Source: Nocardia sp. NBC_01327 (GTDB lineage: Bacteria > Actinomycetota > Actinomycetes > Mycobacteriales > Mycobacteriaceae). Taken from it: 64,000 nt of DNA. Position 1 is the first letter of the stretch. Each line of letters opens with the position of its first letter. Below are positions 1 to 33,847 of this stretch, one piece after another. Where the stretch lies: the NCBI RefSeq assembly GCF_035958815.1, contig NZ_CP108383.1, positions 8,680,001 to 8,744,000 on the forward strand, in the 5' to 3' direction. Below the pieces are notes generated by a model that saw only the letters and a list, made by a program, of their open reading frames with translations, was not told the origin of the DNA and did no database searches. Position numbers and translations under genes: made by a program.

Positions 1-25625
<25,625 letters not shown>

Positions 25626-25926
25626 CCCAAACCTCGCTTCCGGAACACCACGCAGCGCTCCCCACCGAAAACCCCAACAGGACGCCACACTGACCAGCGT
25701 GGCGTCCGATGCTCGGGGCTCACTTCACGTAACAATCAGACAAAGATGTTCTCTGGGCTATCCGTCCAGGCGGCCGATCTTGTTACACGGGCGCGTCCGC
25801 CCCCGCTGGCCACCGCCTGGCCGATTTGGCGATTCTGCTGCTGAACACCCGAACCAATCTACCGGCAGCCGGGGCTCTACAACCACGAAGGGTCATAGCC
25901 TTTAGATATCACCGCATTTCGGAGTT
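25626..25926. promoter_or_regulatory. Leader/promoter region of the NRPS, 301 bases without a gene
   Basis: This gap lies between the end of cobM and the NRPS start, both on the minus strand. It contains a stem-loop at 25680-25707 and an inverted pair GTAACAA (25729-25735) / TTGTTAC (25780-25786). I see no clear -10/-35 pair and no IdeR-type iron box. No convincing reading frame is present here. Confidence 0.55.
25680..25707. promoter_or_regulatory. Perfect 9-bp inverted repeat in the NRPS leader
   Basis: GGACGCCAC (25680-25688) and GTGGCGTCC (25699-25707) are exact reverse complements separated by 10 bases. The element lies 55-82 bases upstream of the NRPS start codon, within the likely 5' leader. 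It could be an operator or an RNA hairpin; no U-tract follows it in the minus direction, so a terminator is less likely. Confidence 0.6.
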
Positions 25927-26685
25927 TCAGCCAGTGAGATGCGTCCTGTTCCGAGCCGGATCGTAGAGGTGCGACTGCGCGCAATCGACCGCTTCCGCCA
26001 GCGCCGGTCCGACCAGAATCACCGCCGCCTGACGCAATTGCGCCGCCTCCACGCGATCCGCGATATCGGTGAGAGTGCCTCGCAGGACCTGTTGTTCGGG
26101 CTGACTGGCCCGGTATACGACCGCCACCGGACAGCCCGGGCCGTACTCGGCGACCAGCTCCTCGGCGAGGGTTCGGATGCGCGTGACGGCCAGGTGCAGC
26201 ACCAGGGTCGCGCGGGTCCGCGCGAAATTGCGCAGCGACTCCGATTCGGGCATAACGGTCGATCTCGCCTGTGTGCGCGTCAGCACCACCGACTGGACCA
26301 GTTCCGGGACCGTCAGCTCGGCGCCCAGCACCGCCGCTGCGGCGGCGTAGGCCGGAACACCGGGTGTGACATCCCAGGGGATGCCCGCGGCGTCCAGCCT
26401 GCGCTTCTGCTCGGTCAGCGCCGAATAGAGGGACGGATCGCCCGAACACAGCCGGGCGACGTCCCTGCCCACGGCATTCGCCCGGGCGCAGTGCTCGATG
26501 ATCTGATCCAGATCCAGGCCCTGGGTGTCGATGAGCTCGGCATCGGGGGCGCAGTGGGCCAGCACCCCGGCATCGAGGTAGGTGCCCGCGTACAGGCAGA
26601 CCGGCGACCGCCGCAGCAGCTCCACCGCGCGCACGGTCAGCAGATCCGCCGCCCCCGGTCCGGCCCCGATGAAGTGCACAGTCAT
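25927..26685 (-). CDS. cobM: Precorrin-4 C11-methyltransferase
   Basis: CobM transfers a methyl group from S-adenosylmethionine to C-11 of precorrin-4 in aerobic cobalamin synthesis. The 252-residue protein has the family's length and signatures: the N-terminal GAGPGAADLLTVRA loop (residues 7-20), SGDPSLY (81-87) for SAM binding, and TPGVPAYAAAAA (107-118). The ATG at 26685 has only a weak ribosome binding site. No other cob gene is adjacent and I see no cobalamin riboswitch nearby. It ends 302 bases before the NRPS start on the same strand, so co-transcription with the NRPS is possible but there is no functional reason to link them. Confidence 0.93.
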   Translation of the reverse strand: MTVHFIGAGPGAADLLTVRAVELLRRSPVCLYAGTYLDAGVLAHCAPDAELIDTQGLDLDQIIEHCARANAVGRDVARLCSGDPSLYSALTEQKRRLDAAGIPWDVTPGVPAYAAAAAVLGAELTVPELVQSVVLTRTQARSTVMPESESLRNFARTRATLVLHLAVTRIRTLAEELVAEYGPGCPVAVVYRASQPEQQVLRGTLTDIADRVEAAQLRQAAVILVGPALAEAVDCAQSHLYDPARNRTHLTG

Positions 26686-26742
26686 GCCGCGAGTCTGGCA
26701 CTGCCCGGTGCGCGAACCTCCGCAGGGGAGGTGATCGGCGAA

Positions 26743-27168
26743 TCAGGCGGTGGCGTCGAAGTGTGCGATCACCTTGGCCGGATGCAGGCGGACAACCAGT
26801 TCGCCCGCGACGCCGTTGCGCTTGCCGAATTCCTCGGCCCGGTCCGCGCCCATATACCTGGCTCCGATGAGCGTGGCCGTACGGACGAGTTCGTCCAGAT
26901 CCTCGGAGACCGTGGCCACGCCCTGGACCTGTACGTGGGGGTAGGGCGGGCCGTCCAGGTCGACGCACAGCGCCAGGCGGCTGTCCCGCGCGATCGCCTT
27001 GCCCTTGGCGGTGGCCTTACCGGTATTGAAGACGATGGTGTCGTCCTCGACGATGAACCAGACCGGCGTGACCAGCGGCCTGCCGTCGGCGGCGAGGAAC
27101 GCGAGCTTGGCGGTACGGGTGCCTTCGGACAGGAATTCCCGCACGCCGGGATCCGAGAGTGAGGTCAT
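26743..27168 (-). CDS. PPOX-class F420-dependent (pyridoxamine oxidase fold) enzyme
   Basis: This is a 141-residue split-barrel protein of the pyridoxamine 5'-phosphate oxidase superfamily, of the small type seen in actinobacteria and often F420-dependent. Visible motifs are LAFLAADGRPLVTPVWF near the N-terminus, VFNTGKATAKGKAIARD, and LCVDLDGPPYPHVQVQG. The chosen start (MTSLSD) fits the family better than an in-frame ATG 39 bases upstream. Substrate is unknown. It lies between cobM and the response regulator, all on the minus strand, with gaps of about 50 bases; I see no shared pathway. Confidence 0.82.
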   Translation of the reverse strand: MTSLSDPGVREFLSEGTRTAKLAFLAADGRPLVTPVWFIVEDDTIVFNTGKATAKGKAIARDSRLALCVDLDGPPYPHVQVQGVATVSEDLDELVRTATLIGARYMGADRAEEFGKRNGVAGELVVRLHPAKVIAHFDATA

Positions 27169-27217
27169 AGGGCCACCGTAGGACGTCCGTCCCGGAAACA
27201 AGATCAACGAAACCGGG

Positions 27218-27856
27218 TCAGATGGCTCCGCGTTCGCGCGCCCGGGCCACCGCGGAGGTGCGGGACTTCACGCCGAGCTTGGCGTAGATGTGCACGAGAT
27301 GGGATTTGACGGTGGTCTCGCTCAGGAAGAGGCGGCGGCCGATCTCGCGATTGGAGTGGCCGTCGGCGACCAGGCGCAGCACCTCGATCTCGCGCGGACT
27401 GAGCGTGGTGTCCGGCTTGCGGACCCGGGTCATGAGGCGTGAGGCCACCGACGGGGACAGCACGCTTTCGCCCTCCGCGGCCGAGCGGACGGCGGCCAGC
27501 AGCTCGGCGGGCGGAGTGTCCTTGAGGATGTAGCCGCAGGCGCCCGCCTCGATGGCGCCGAGGATATCGGCGTCGGTGTCATAGTTGGTGACCACCAGGA
27601 CATTCGGCGGATCGGGCAGCTCGCGGACGGCGGCGGTGGCATCCGCACCGGACTTGCCCGGACCGAAGCGCAGATCCATGAGCACCAGATCGACCTGATG
27701 GGTGGAGCAGAAGGCGACGGCCTCCTCCGCGGTGGCGACCTCGCCGATCACCTCGATATCCGGGCCGGAATCACTTTCGGCCACACCGGAATCCAGGAGG
27801 GCGTGCAGGCCCGCGCGGACGATGGCGTGATCGTCGGCGAGCAGAATGCGGATCAC
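27218..27856 (-). CDS. NarL/LuxR-type response regulator, partner of the adjacent kinase
   Basis: The receiver domain has the acidic pocket ADDH at residues 7-10, the phosphoacceptor D61 in VLMDLR, and the conserved K in LKDTPPAE. The C-terminal LuxR helix-turn-helix begins at TTLSPREIEVLRLVADGHSNREI. I chose the GTG at 27856 because AGGAGAG lies six bases upstream; an alternative GTG at 27880 overlaps the kinase stop codon. The gene follows the kinase on the same strand and should be translated with it. Together with the divergent HrtBA-like exporter this resembles ChrA of the corynebacterial heme-responsive ChrSA system (inference from gene order and families). Confidence 0.9.
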   Translation of the reverse strand: MIRILLADDHAIVRAGLHALLDSGVAESDSGPDIEVIGEVATAEEAVAFCSTHQVDLVLMDLRFGPGKSGADATAAVRELPDPPNVLVVTNYDTDADILGAIEAGACGYILKDTPPAELLAAVRSAAEGESVLSPSVASRLMTRVRKPDTTLSPREIEVLRLVADGHSNREIGRRLFLSETTVKSHLVHIYAKLGVKSRTSAVARARERGAI

Positions 27857-27876
27857 GTGCTTCTCTCCTGGAAATG

Positions 27877-29070
27877 TCACTGCTCCTCCAGCGGGAACGA
27901 GACGGTGACCGCGGTATGGCCGGGCTCGGATTCCACATCCATGGTGCCGCCCTGCTGCTCGACGCGACTGCGCATGGCATTGAGACCGAAAGTGCCGGAA
28001 GGGGGTTGGGCGAGCACGGCCGGATCGATGCCCACGCCGTCGTCGACCACATCCAGATGCACCGCGTCACCGCCGTAGGTGAGGGTGACGCGCATGCGCT
28101 GAGCCCGGGCGTGCCGCACCACATTCGAGACCGCGCCCTGGGTGATGCGCACCAGGGCGGCCTCCATCGGCATGGGCAGGCGGTGCGGTTCGCCCTCCAC
28201 CAGGATCTGGGCGTCGAGTCCGGGTGCGGTGGCGCGCTGGGCGATTCGGGTGAGCGCACCGGCCAGCGACTGGCCCTCCAGCGCGACCGGCGTGAGTTCG
28301 GCGATGAGATGGCGGGTTTCGACCAGACTGTCGGCGGCGGTCTCGCGGGCCAGTCGAATCTTCTCCAGCGCAGGGTGATCCGGGGCGGCACGCTCCACGG
28401 CGTGCAGGAGGAGCTGAATACTGCTGAGCCCCTGGGCGACCGTGTCGTGGATCTCGTGGGCCAGGCGTTCCCGCTCGGCCATCTTGCCGGCGGTGCGCTC
28501 CTGTTCGGCGAGAGTGTTTCGGGTGGCGAGCAATTCGTCGATGAGGCGCTGCCGTTCGGCGGCCTCGCGGAACAGCGCACCGTAACCGAGCCCGATGGCG
28601 ACGGCGACCAGCGCGCCGAGCACCGGTCCGATCACCGCGCCCATGGTCCAGCCCTTGTGCGAGGCGTATCCGACCACCGATACGACCGTGGTGGCGGTGA
28701 CGGCCAGCAGACCCCAATTGCGCGGCAGCAGATGCAGATAGAGGAAGAAGAGGCCGAACACCAGATAAACGGCGTCGGGAACGAAGGCCACCAGGCCCAG
28801 CCAGAGCACGGTCAGCGCGACCAGCCACACCCGCGCCGCGAACAGCCGGCGGCGGAACAGGCCCCCGGCGAAGTACACGCCCAGGAAGACGCCGGCCAGC
28901 ACCACCACGAAGAACGGATGGGCGTCGGCGATGATCGCGCGCACCGCGACCACGATCGTCAGCGCGACCACCATCACATGCAGACCCAGCTGCATGGCGG
29001 AGAAGACGGGGGTCAGGGGCGATCGGTGCACGCCGACCAGCTTATGCCCGGCAACTCGGGCGGCATCCAT
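27877..29070 (-). CDS. Membrane sensor histidine kinase (NarL-partner type), possibly heme-responsive
   Basis: The protein has 397 residues with about six hydrophobic segments between residues 25 and 165 and only short loops, so it probably senses within or near the membrane. It continues with a coiled linker, a HisKA_3 dimerisation box with phosphoacceptor H208 in EIHDTVAQGL, and an ATPase domain containing SNVVRHA and VVDDGVGID. The ATG at 29070 fits the family; the frame is open further upstream but overlaps the divergent gene there. A 91-base gap separates it from the FtsX-type permease, which is the arrangement of chrS next to hrtBA in corynebacteria. Confidence 0.88.
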   Translation of the reverse strand: MDAARVAGHKLVGVHRSPLTPVFSAMQLGLHVMVVALTIVVAVRAIIADAHPFFVVVLAGVFLGVYFAGGLFRRRLFAARVWLVALTVLWLGLVAFVPDAVYLVFGLFFLYLHLLPRNWGLLAVTATTVVSVVGYASHKGWTMGAVIGPVLGALVAVAIGLGYGALFREAAERQRLIDELLATRNTLAEQERTAGKMAERERLAHEIHDTVAQGLSSIQLLLHAVERAAPDHPALEKIRLARETAADSLVETRHLIAELTPVALEGQSLAGALTRIAQRATAPGLDAQILVEGEPHRLPMPMEAALVRITQGAVSNVVRHARAQRMRVTLTYGGDAVHLDVVDDGVGIDPAVLAQPPSGTFGLNAMRSRVEQQGGTMDVESEPGHTAVTVSFPLEEQ

Positions 29071-29161
29071 CGAAAGTAGGAAACGCCGCACCTCCGTTGG
29101 CTGATCGGGTTTCGTTCCGCTGCGCGATGGTTTCCGGGGGTTTCGCAGACAGAGTGGAGTC

Positions 29162-30211
29162 ATGTTCGTAGCACTCCGGGATCTGCGGGCCGCCCGCGGC
29201 CGCTTCCTCCTCATCACCCTGGTGGTCATGCTGGTCGCCCTGCTCGTCAGTTTTCTGAGCGGGTTGACGGCCGGGCTGGCGCACCAGAATATTTCCGCCA
29301 TCCAGTCGCTGAACACGAGCACCGTGGTCTTCTCCGACAACGGGTCGGCGGCGTCCTTCGACTCCTCGACGCTGAGCCCGGAGCAGGTGTCCGCCTGGCA
29401 ACAGGCCGGCGGCACCGTCGACCCGATCGGCATCAGCCGGGCCCGGGCCACCAAGGACGGCGCCTCCCCCACCCAGGTCGCCATGTTCGGCGTCGACGGC
29501 ACACCCTTCGGCAATCGCGTGGCAACCGATCCCGGGCAGGTGGTGCTCTCCAAAGCCGCCGCCAAGAACCTGAATGCCGGTGCGGGCGACACCGTCATGC
29601 TGGGGTCCGGCAACTTCACGGTGCGCAGCGTCACCGATGACGACTGGTACGCGCACACCCCCGTGGTGTGGATGACGCTCTCCGATTGGCAGGCGCAGAA
29701 TCCGCGGGCCGGTGCGGCCACCATTCTCGCGGTCTCCGGTGTGAGCGATACCGCCGCCGTGAACGCCGCGGCGCACACCACCACGACCTCGTCGAAGGAT
29801 TCGCTGTCGGCCATGAGTTCGTACAAGGCCGAGAACGGTTCGCTGACGCTGATGACGGTCATGCTGTTCGCTATTTCGGCCCTGGTGATCGGTGCGTTCT
29901 TCACGGTCTGGACAGTGCAGCGCGCACCGGATATCGCGACGTTGAAAGCCCTTGGCGCCACGACCGGTTCGCTGGTGCGTGATGCCCTGAGCCAGGCGCT
30001 CGTGGTGCTGCTGATCGGCGTGGGCATCGGCGTCGGCCTGACCGCAGTGGCGGGCATATTCATCGGCGATGCGGTGCCATTCATCCTCAGCGTGAGCACG
30101 ACCCTGTTCCCCGCTGCCGCCCTGGTGCTGCTCGGCGTGCTCGGCGCGGCCTTCGCCCTGCGCTTCCTCGCCACCACCGACCCGCTTGACGCCCTCAATC
30201 AGGCGCGCTGA
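29162..30211 (+). CDS. hrtB: HrtB-like ABC transporter permease (FtsX/MacB type)
   Basis: This 349-residue inner-membrane permease has one N-terminal membrane segment (about residues 16-38), a large extracytoplasmic domain to about residue 235, and three C-terminal membrane segments, the topology of HrtB/DevC proteins. The opening MFVALRDLRAARGRF followed by a hydrophobic stretch and LSGLTAGLA is typical of HrtB proteins, which export heme. The C-terminal TDPLDALN is a usual FtsX-family end. The ATPase follows 26 bases later. Divergence from a two-component system suggests induction by that system. A heme substrate is inferred; a peptide or antibiotic substrate is also possible. Confidence 0.82.
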   Translation: MFVALRDLRAARGRFLLITLVVMLVALLVSFLSGLTAGLAHQNISAIQSLNTSTVVFSDNGSAASFDSSTLSPEQVSAWQQAGGTVDPIGISRARATKDGASPTQVAMFGVDGTPFGNRVATDPGQVVLSKAAAKNLNAGAGDTVMLGSGNFTVRSVTDDDWYAHTPVVWMTLSDWQAQNPRAGAATILAVSGVSDTAAVNAAAHTTTTSSKDSLSAMSSYKAENGSLTLMTVMLFAISALVIGAFFTVWTVQRAPDIATLKALGATTGSLVRDALSQALVVLLIGVGIGVGLTAVAGIFIGDAVPFILSVSTTLFPAAALVLLGVLGAAFALRFLATTDPLDALNQAR

Positions 30212-30237
30212 TCACCATGTCTCCCAGGAGTTTTGCG

Positions 30238-30963
30238 ATGACCAATTCCCTGAAGGTCGCCGACCTCACCCTCACCTTCCCCGATGGCGCCGAGACCATC
30301 ACGGCGCTCGACCACGTGAACCTGTCGGTGCGCGGCGGCGAGATCGCGGCGATCACCGGCCCCTCCGGGTCCGGCAAGTCCACGCTGCTGGCCGCCACCT
30401 CGACCCTCGTCCGTCCCGATTCCGGTCGTGTCGAGCTCGAAACAGCCTCCGGGACTGTCGATCTGGCGAAGCTCAGCCGCCGCGAAGCGACCACGGTGCG
30501 CCGCGATTCCATCGGCATCGTCTTCCAGCAGTCCAATCTGATTCCCGCACTGACCGCGCTGGAGCAGTTGGAGGCCATGGTCCATCTGGGTCAGACCTTC
30601 TTCGTCTCGCCCGCCCGGCGGCGCGAAGCCCGTTCGCACGCAAGCGAACTCCTCGCCGCGGTCGGTCTGGGCGACCACCAGAACAAGCGCCCCGCCCAGC
30701 TGTCCGGCGGTCAGCGCCAGCGGGTGAATATCGCTCGCGCCCTGATGAACAACCCGTCGCTGCTCGTCATCGACGAGCCCACCAGCTCACTGGATCAGGA
30801 GCGCGGCGCGGCCATCATCGACCTGATCGTCAGGATCGCGCGCGAGCACAATGCGGCGACCCTGCTGGTCACTCACGACCTGTCCCATATGCATCAGATG
30901 GATACCGTCTACCGCATGGTCGACGGCGTCCTGAGCTTGGAATCCGCGAAGGCCGCCGCCTGA
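30238..30963 (+). CDS. hrtA: HrtA-like ABC transporter ATPase
   Basis: This 241-residue ATPase energises the preceding permease. It has the Walker A GPSGSGKST, the Q-loop FQQSNLIPALTALEQ, the signature LSGGQRQRVNIARAL, the Walker B LLVIDEPTSSLD and the switch VTHDL. I chose the ATG at 30238 because AGGAG lies seven bases upstream; an ATG at 30217 has no such site. An insertion after the Q-loop (VHLGQTFFVSPARRREARSH) is a little longer than in LolD-type proteins. The overall family is MacB/HrtA. Confidence 0.88.
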   Translation: MTNSLKVADLTLTFPDGAETITALDHVNLSVRGGEIAAITGPSGSGKSTLLAATSTLVRPDSGRVELETASGTVDLAKLSRREATTVRRDSIGIVFQQSNLIPALTALEQLEAMVHLGQTFFVSPARRREARSHASELLAAVGLGDHQNKRPAQLSGGQRQRVNIARALMNNPSLLVIDEPTSSLDQERGAAIIDLIVRIAREHNAATLLVTHDLSHMHQMDTVYRMVDGVLSLESAKAAA

Positions 30964-31012
30964 ACCATCCTCCGCCGGTTGCCCGCGCCGCCCGGTACAC
31001 GAGGATGCCCGC

Positions 31013-32044
31013 ATGGAACTCGTGACATCGCTGCCCGCCGACACCCCGCTCTCGGAGGTGGCGGCCCGGGTCCGGCGGATCGAGGACCTCGGCTTCGACA
31101 CCGTGCATATCTCCGAAACCGTGCGCGACCCGTTCAGCGTGTGCACCCTCGCCGTCGAACACACCACCACGCTGACCATCCGAACCAGCATGATCGTGGC
31201 CTTCCCCCGCAGCCCGATGCTGACCGCCTACGCCGCCTGGGACCTCGCCCGCTTCTCCGGCGGCCGCTTCCAACTCGGCATCGCCTCCCAGGTCCGCGGC
31301 AACATAGTCGGCAGATACTCCACCCCCTGGACGAATCCCGTTGCACAGCTGGGTGATTACGCGGCGAGCCTGCGCGCCATCTTCACCGCCTTCCAGGACG
31401 GCGCCCGCCTGGACCACCACGGCTCCCACTACGACTTCACCCGCCTGCAGCCCTACTTCAACCCCGGCCCCCTCGACGTCCCCGCCCCCACCATCTGGAT
31501 GGGCGGCGTCAACCGCCGCATGTGCGAACTGGCAGGCGCCACCGCCGACGGCTTCGTAGCCCACCCCACCGGCTCCCACCCCGCCACCCTGAACGCCCAC
31601 GTCCTCCCCGCCCTGAAAGCCGGCGCCGAACAGTCCGCCCGCACCGACGGCGGCCCCCGAATCATCGTGGTCCCCAAGGCAATAACCGGCCGAGACGAAG
31701 CCGCCGTAGCCACCGCCCGCGAATCCATGCGCCGCGAACTGGCCTTCCTCTACTCCACCCCCGCCTACCGAGGCACCCTCGACCGCCTAGGCCACCCCGA
31801 AGTAGCCGACCACCTAGCCCACTCCGCCCACTCCGGCGACTGGACATCCCTCCCCCAAATCCTCACCGACAACATCATGAAAACCCTCGTCCCCCAAGCC
31901 CCCTACCCAGACCTCCCCCCACTCCTGCACTCCTGGTACGCCCACACCTGCCACGGCATCTCCCTCGACGTCCCCCCAACCCCCTCCGACGACCCCGCCT
32001 TCCGCACCATGCTCACCACCCTCCGCACCATCCCCCCACCGTAG
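31013..32044 (+). CDS. LLM-class F420-dependent oxidoreductase (TIGR03617-like)
   Basis: This is a 343-residue luciferase-like (LLM) barrel of the actinobacterial F420-dependent group. Typical features are EDLGFDTVHISE near the N-terminus, ARFSGGRFQLGIASQVRGN, WTNPVAQLGDYAASLRAIF and IWMGGVNRRMCELAGATADGF. The substrate cannot be predicted. The ATG at 31013 lies 50 bases after the HrtA-like gene on the same strand, so read-through is possible. From about 31500 the codon choice shifts to an extreme preference for C at third positions with few G-ending codons. The gene ends 5 bases before a long terminator stem. Confidence 0.86.
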   Translation: MELVTSLPADTPLSEVAARVRRIEDLGFDTVHISETVRDPFSVCTLAVEHTTTLTIRTSMIVAFPRSPMLTAYAAWDLARFSGGRFQLGIASQVRGNIVGRYSTPWTNPVAQLGDYAASLRAIFTAFQDGARLDHHGSHYDFTRLQPYFNPGPLDVPAPTIWMGGVNRRMCELAGATADGFVAHPTGSHPATLNAHVLPALKAGAEQSARTDGGPRIIVVPKAITGRDEAAVATARESMRRELAFLYSTPAYRGTLDRLGHPEVADHLAHSAHSGDWTSLPQILTDNIMKTLVPQAPYPDLPPLLHSWYAHTCHGISLDVPPTPSDDPAFRTMLTTLRTIPPP

Positions 32045-32048
32045 GCAT

Positions 32049-32115
32049 TTCATCGAGAGGGCTCTCATGGTGGCGACACGCCGACAACCGCCACCGTGAG
32101 AGCCCTCTCGATGAA
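32049..32115. terminator. Long bidirectional hairpin terminator between convergent genes
   Basis: The arms 32049-32073 and 32091-32115 pair over 25 bases with a single mismatch and a 17-base loop. The hairpin sits 5 bases after the LLM oxidoreductase stop and 24 bases before the end of the convergent DUF559 gene, so it can serve both. Such a long, nearly perfect stem is stronger than most actinobacterial terminators. Confidence 0.85.
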
Positions 32116-32138
32116 GAAGTCGGACGCGAGGCGAGGGA

Positions 32139-33017
32139 TTAGCTGTGGATGTCGGCTCCTTGGAGGTGGAGGGCGGCGTGGACTCGATCGAGGATGAGGT
32201 GCGGGTGCTGATGGAGGAGGGTGGCGCTGACTCTGATTACCTTCCAGCCCAGGGAATCCAGGATTGCCAGGCGATCGATGTCCTTCGTGCGCTGGGCTGG
32301 GTCGGTCCAGTGCTGGGCTCCGTCGTATTCGACGGCTACGCGCCAATCCCTCCAACCCATATCGAGACGCGCCACGAAGCCCCCGTACTCATCGCGCACC
32401 ACCAGTTGTGTAGCGGGAGCAGGTAATCCGTCATCTACGAGAAGGAGTCGGGTGAGCGACTCCGGTGGCGATTCGGCCCCGCCGTCCACCAGCGGAATGA
32501 TCGCCGCCAATCGCCGGATTCCGCGCAACCCGGGATGCCGGCGGGCCACCGCGGCGATATCGCCGGAATCGGTCCCGGTGGCGGCACAGAGCGCATCGAG
32601 GATCGGTACCGCCCGATCGCGCGGCAGCCGCCGCCCGATGTCGAACGCGGTCCGTGCCGGAGTCGTCACCCGGAATCCTTCGACCGCACAGCATTCCGAC
32701 GGTTCGATAGCGTCCCGCACCACGCGGATACCCCGTGGCCCGCGACGGTGTCCGGCCCTTGCCAGTTCAGCGGGCTCGTCATCGTCGAGCCATCGGGTTC
32801 CGTGCAATGCGGCAGCGGACAGCCCCACGAGCACACCCTCGCCCTTCGCCCAGTGCGCTGCGGCCCGGGCCCGCCCCGCAGCACTGAGCACACACCCCTT
32901 CCGTAGATACACATCTGGAAAGACCCGGACGAATTCGTCCCGCAGCGCCCACGAGGAAACCAGCCCCGCCGCCACCGCCCATGACCCTGGAAAAGGGTCC
33001 TCCTCCAAAACCCCCAT
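32139..33017 (-). CDS. DUF559-domain protein with nuclease-like C-terminus
   Basis: This 292-residue protein belongs to a common actinobacterial family with an N-terminal AbiEi-like/winged-helix region (about 15-130) and a C-terminal DUF559/Vsr-like fold. The C-terminal half shows the acidic residues expected of a PD-(D/E)XK-like core: E186 in PPESLTR, D219, and E230/D232 in VAVEYDGAQHW, followed by KDIDRLAILDSLGWKVIRV. The function is unknown; a nuclease or toxin-antitoxin role is only a family-level guess. No partner gene is adjacent. The ATG at 33017 lacks a strong ribosome binding site, so the start is uncertain. Confidence 0.75.
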   Translation of the reverse strand: MGVLEEDPFPGSWAVAAGLVSSWALRDEFVRVFPDVYLRKGCVLSAAGRARAAAHWAKGEGVLVGLSAAALHGTRWLDDDEPAELARAGHRRGPRGIRVVRDAIEPSECCAVEGFRVTTPARTAFDIGRRLPRDRAVPILDALCAATGTDSGDIAAVARRHPGLRGIRRLAAIIPLVDGGAESPPESLTRLLLVDDGLPAPATQLVVRDEYGGFVARLDMGWRDWRVAVEYDGAQHWTDPAQRTKDIDRLAILDSLGWKVIRVSATLLHQHPHLILDRVHAALHLQGADIHS

Positions 33018-33108
33018 GCCCCAACTAATACGCCGGCCCGCGCACAGGATGACCCTCCACAGCCGCCCCTGTGGATAACTTCGGGATCGAGAATTCGGCG
33101 GGTTCGGG

Positions 33109-33705
33109 CTAGTTGGGTTGTGCGATGACGAGGAGGACGTGGGCGGGCTCGTCGTCGACGAGGTGCCAGCGATCGCGCATGGTGGAGGGGAAATTCACGA
33201 AGTCGCGGGGGCCCAGGCGGATCTTGCCCGCGCCGACCAGTTCGACGTCCAAGTGGCCCGAGACGACGTAAACGCCGGTGACTCCGGTCGATTCGAACCA
33301 GCCGCCGATGAATTGGCCTGGCTCCACCAGATATTCGATGACCTCGAGCGGGCTGTTCGGGCGCATATGGAGGGCGCGGCCCACGGCGGCGTCCGCGCGG
33401 TCGGCCACCGGGAGGCGCAGGCCCTCGTCGGCGCGGACCACGGTGACGCGGTCCGTGACCGGCGCTGGCAGCAGATCGCCGGGGGTGACATCCAGGGCCG
33501 ACGCCAGGCGGTAGGTGGTGATCATCGAGGGTGCGCTGACGCCGCGTTCGATCTGGCTGAGGAAGGGCTGGCTGATGCCCGCACGCTTGGCGAGTTCACG
33601 CATCGACAGTCCGGACTTCTCACGCAGGTCGCGGACCACGCCGCCGACCAGCTTGGCCAGGCCCGGCTCATCCGGTTCGCCAGGTGCCACCGGTTTCTGG
33701 TTCAC
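33109..33705 (-). CDS. XRE-family regulator with C-terminal cupin sensor
   Basis: The protein has 198 residues. An XRE helix-turn-helix (about 20-75: LREKSGLSMRELAKRAGIS and QIERGVSAPS) is followed by a cupin domain (about 105-195) with LVEPGQFIGGW and FVNFPSTMRDRWH. Cupin-XRE regulators usually sense a small molecule and control the adjacent pathway. The gene starts with GTG at 33705 and is divergent from the NCS1 permease operon, 142 bases away, which makes that operon the likely target. The ligand is unknown; a nucleobase or its product is the obvious candidate by context. Confidence 0.9.
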   Translation of the reverse strand: MNQKPVAPGEPDEPGLAKLVGGVVRDLREKSGLSMRELAKRAGISQPFLSQIERGVSAPSMITTYRLASALDVTPGDLLPAPVTDRVTVVRADEGLRLPVADRADAAVGRALHMRPNSPLEVIEYLVEPGQFIGGWFESTGVTGVYVVSGHLDVELVGAGKIRLGPRDFVNFPSTMRDRWHLVDDEPAHVLLVIAQPN

Positions 33706-33780
33706 ACAGGCCAGTGTGCCCGATCCCGGGTTACGGCGAGCGCGCGGGCATTTACATGTTCGTGACGCGAGTGAACGTTA

Positions 33781-33799
33781 TGGCCACACAAATAGGCCA
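33781..33799. promoter_or_regulatory. Candidate operator TGGCC-N9-GGCCA between the XRE-cupin gene and the permease operon
   Basis: An exact 5-bp inverted repeat lies in the divergent intergenic region, 49 bases upstream of the permease start. A looser GTTC...GAAC symmetry lies just to its left (about 33760-33778). Either could bind the divergently encoded regulator. Confidence 0.4.
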
Positions 33800-33847
33800 A
33801 TCTGACTGCTGTCACTTATCACCCCTGCTTTACTCGGAGCGTGCCCG

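Noticed and set aside
25626..25926. Possible iron box in front of the NRPS, expected if the product were a siderophore
   Set aside because: No sequence close to the IdeR/DmdR consensus TTAGGTTAGGCTAACCTAA was found, so siderophore status is not supported from regulation.
25877..26968. 363-codon minus-strand frame overlapping cobM
   Set aside because: Different frame from the clear CobM motifs and Arg/Gly-rich without family features.
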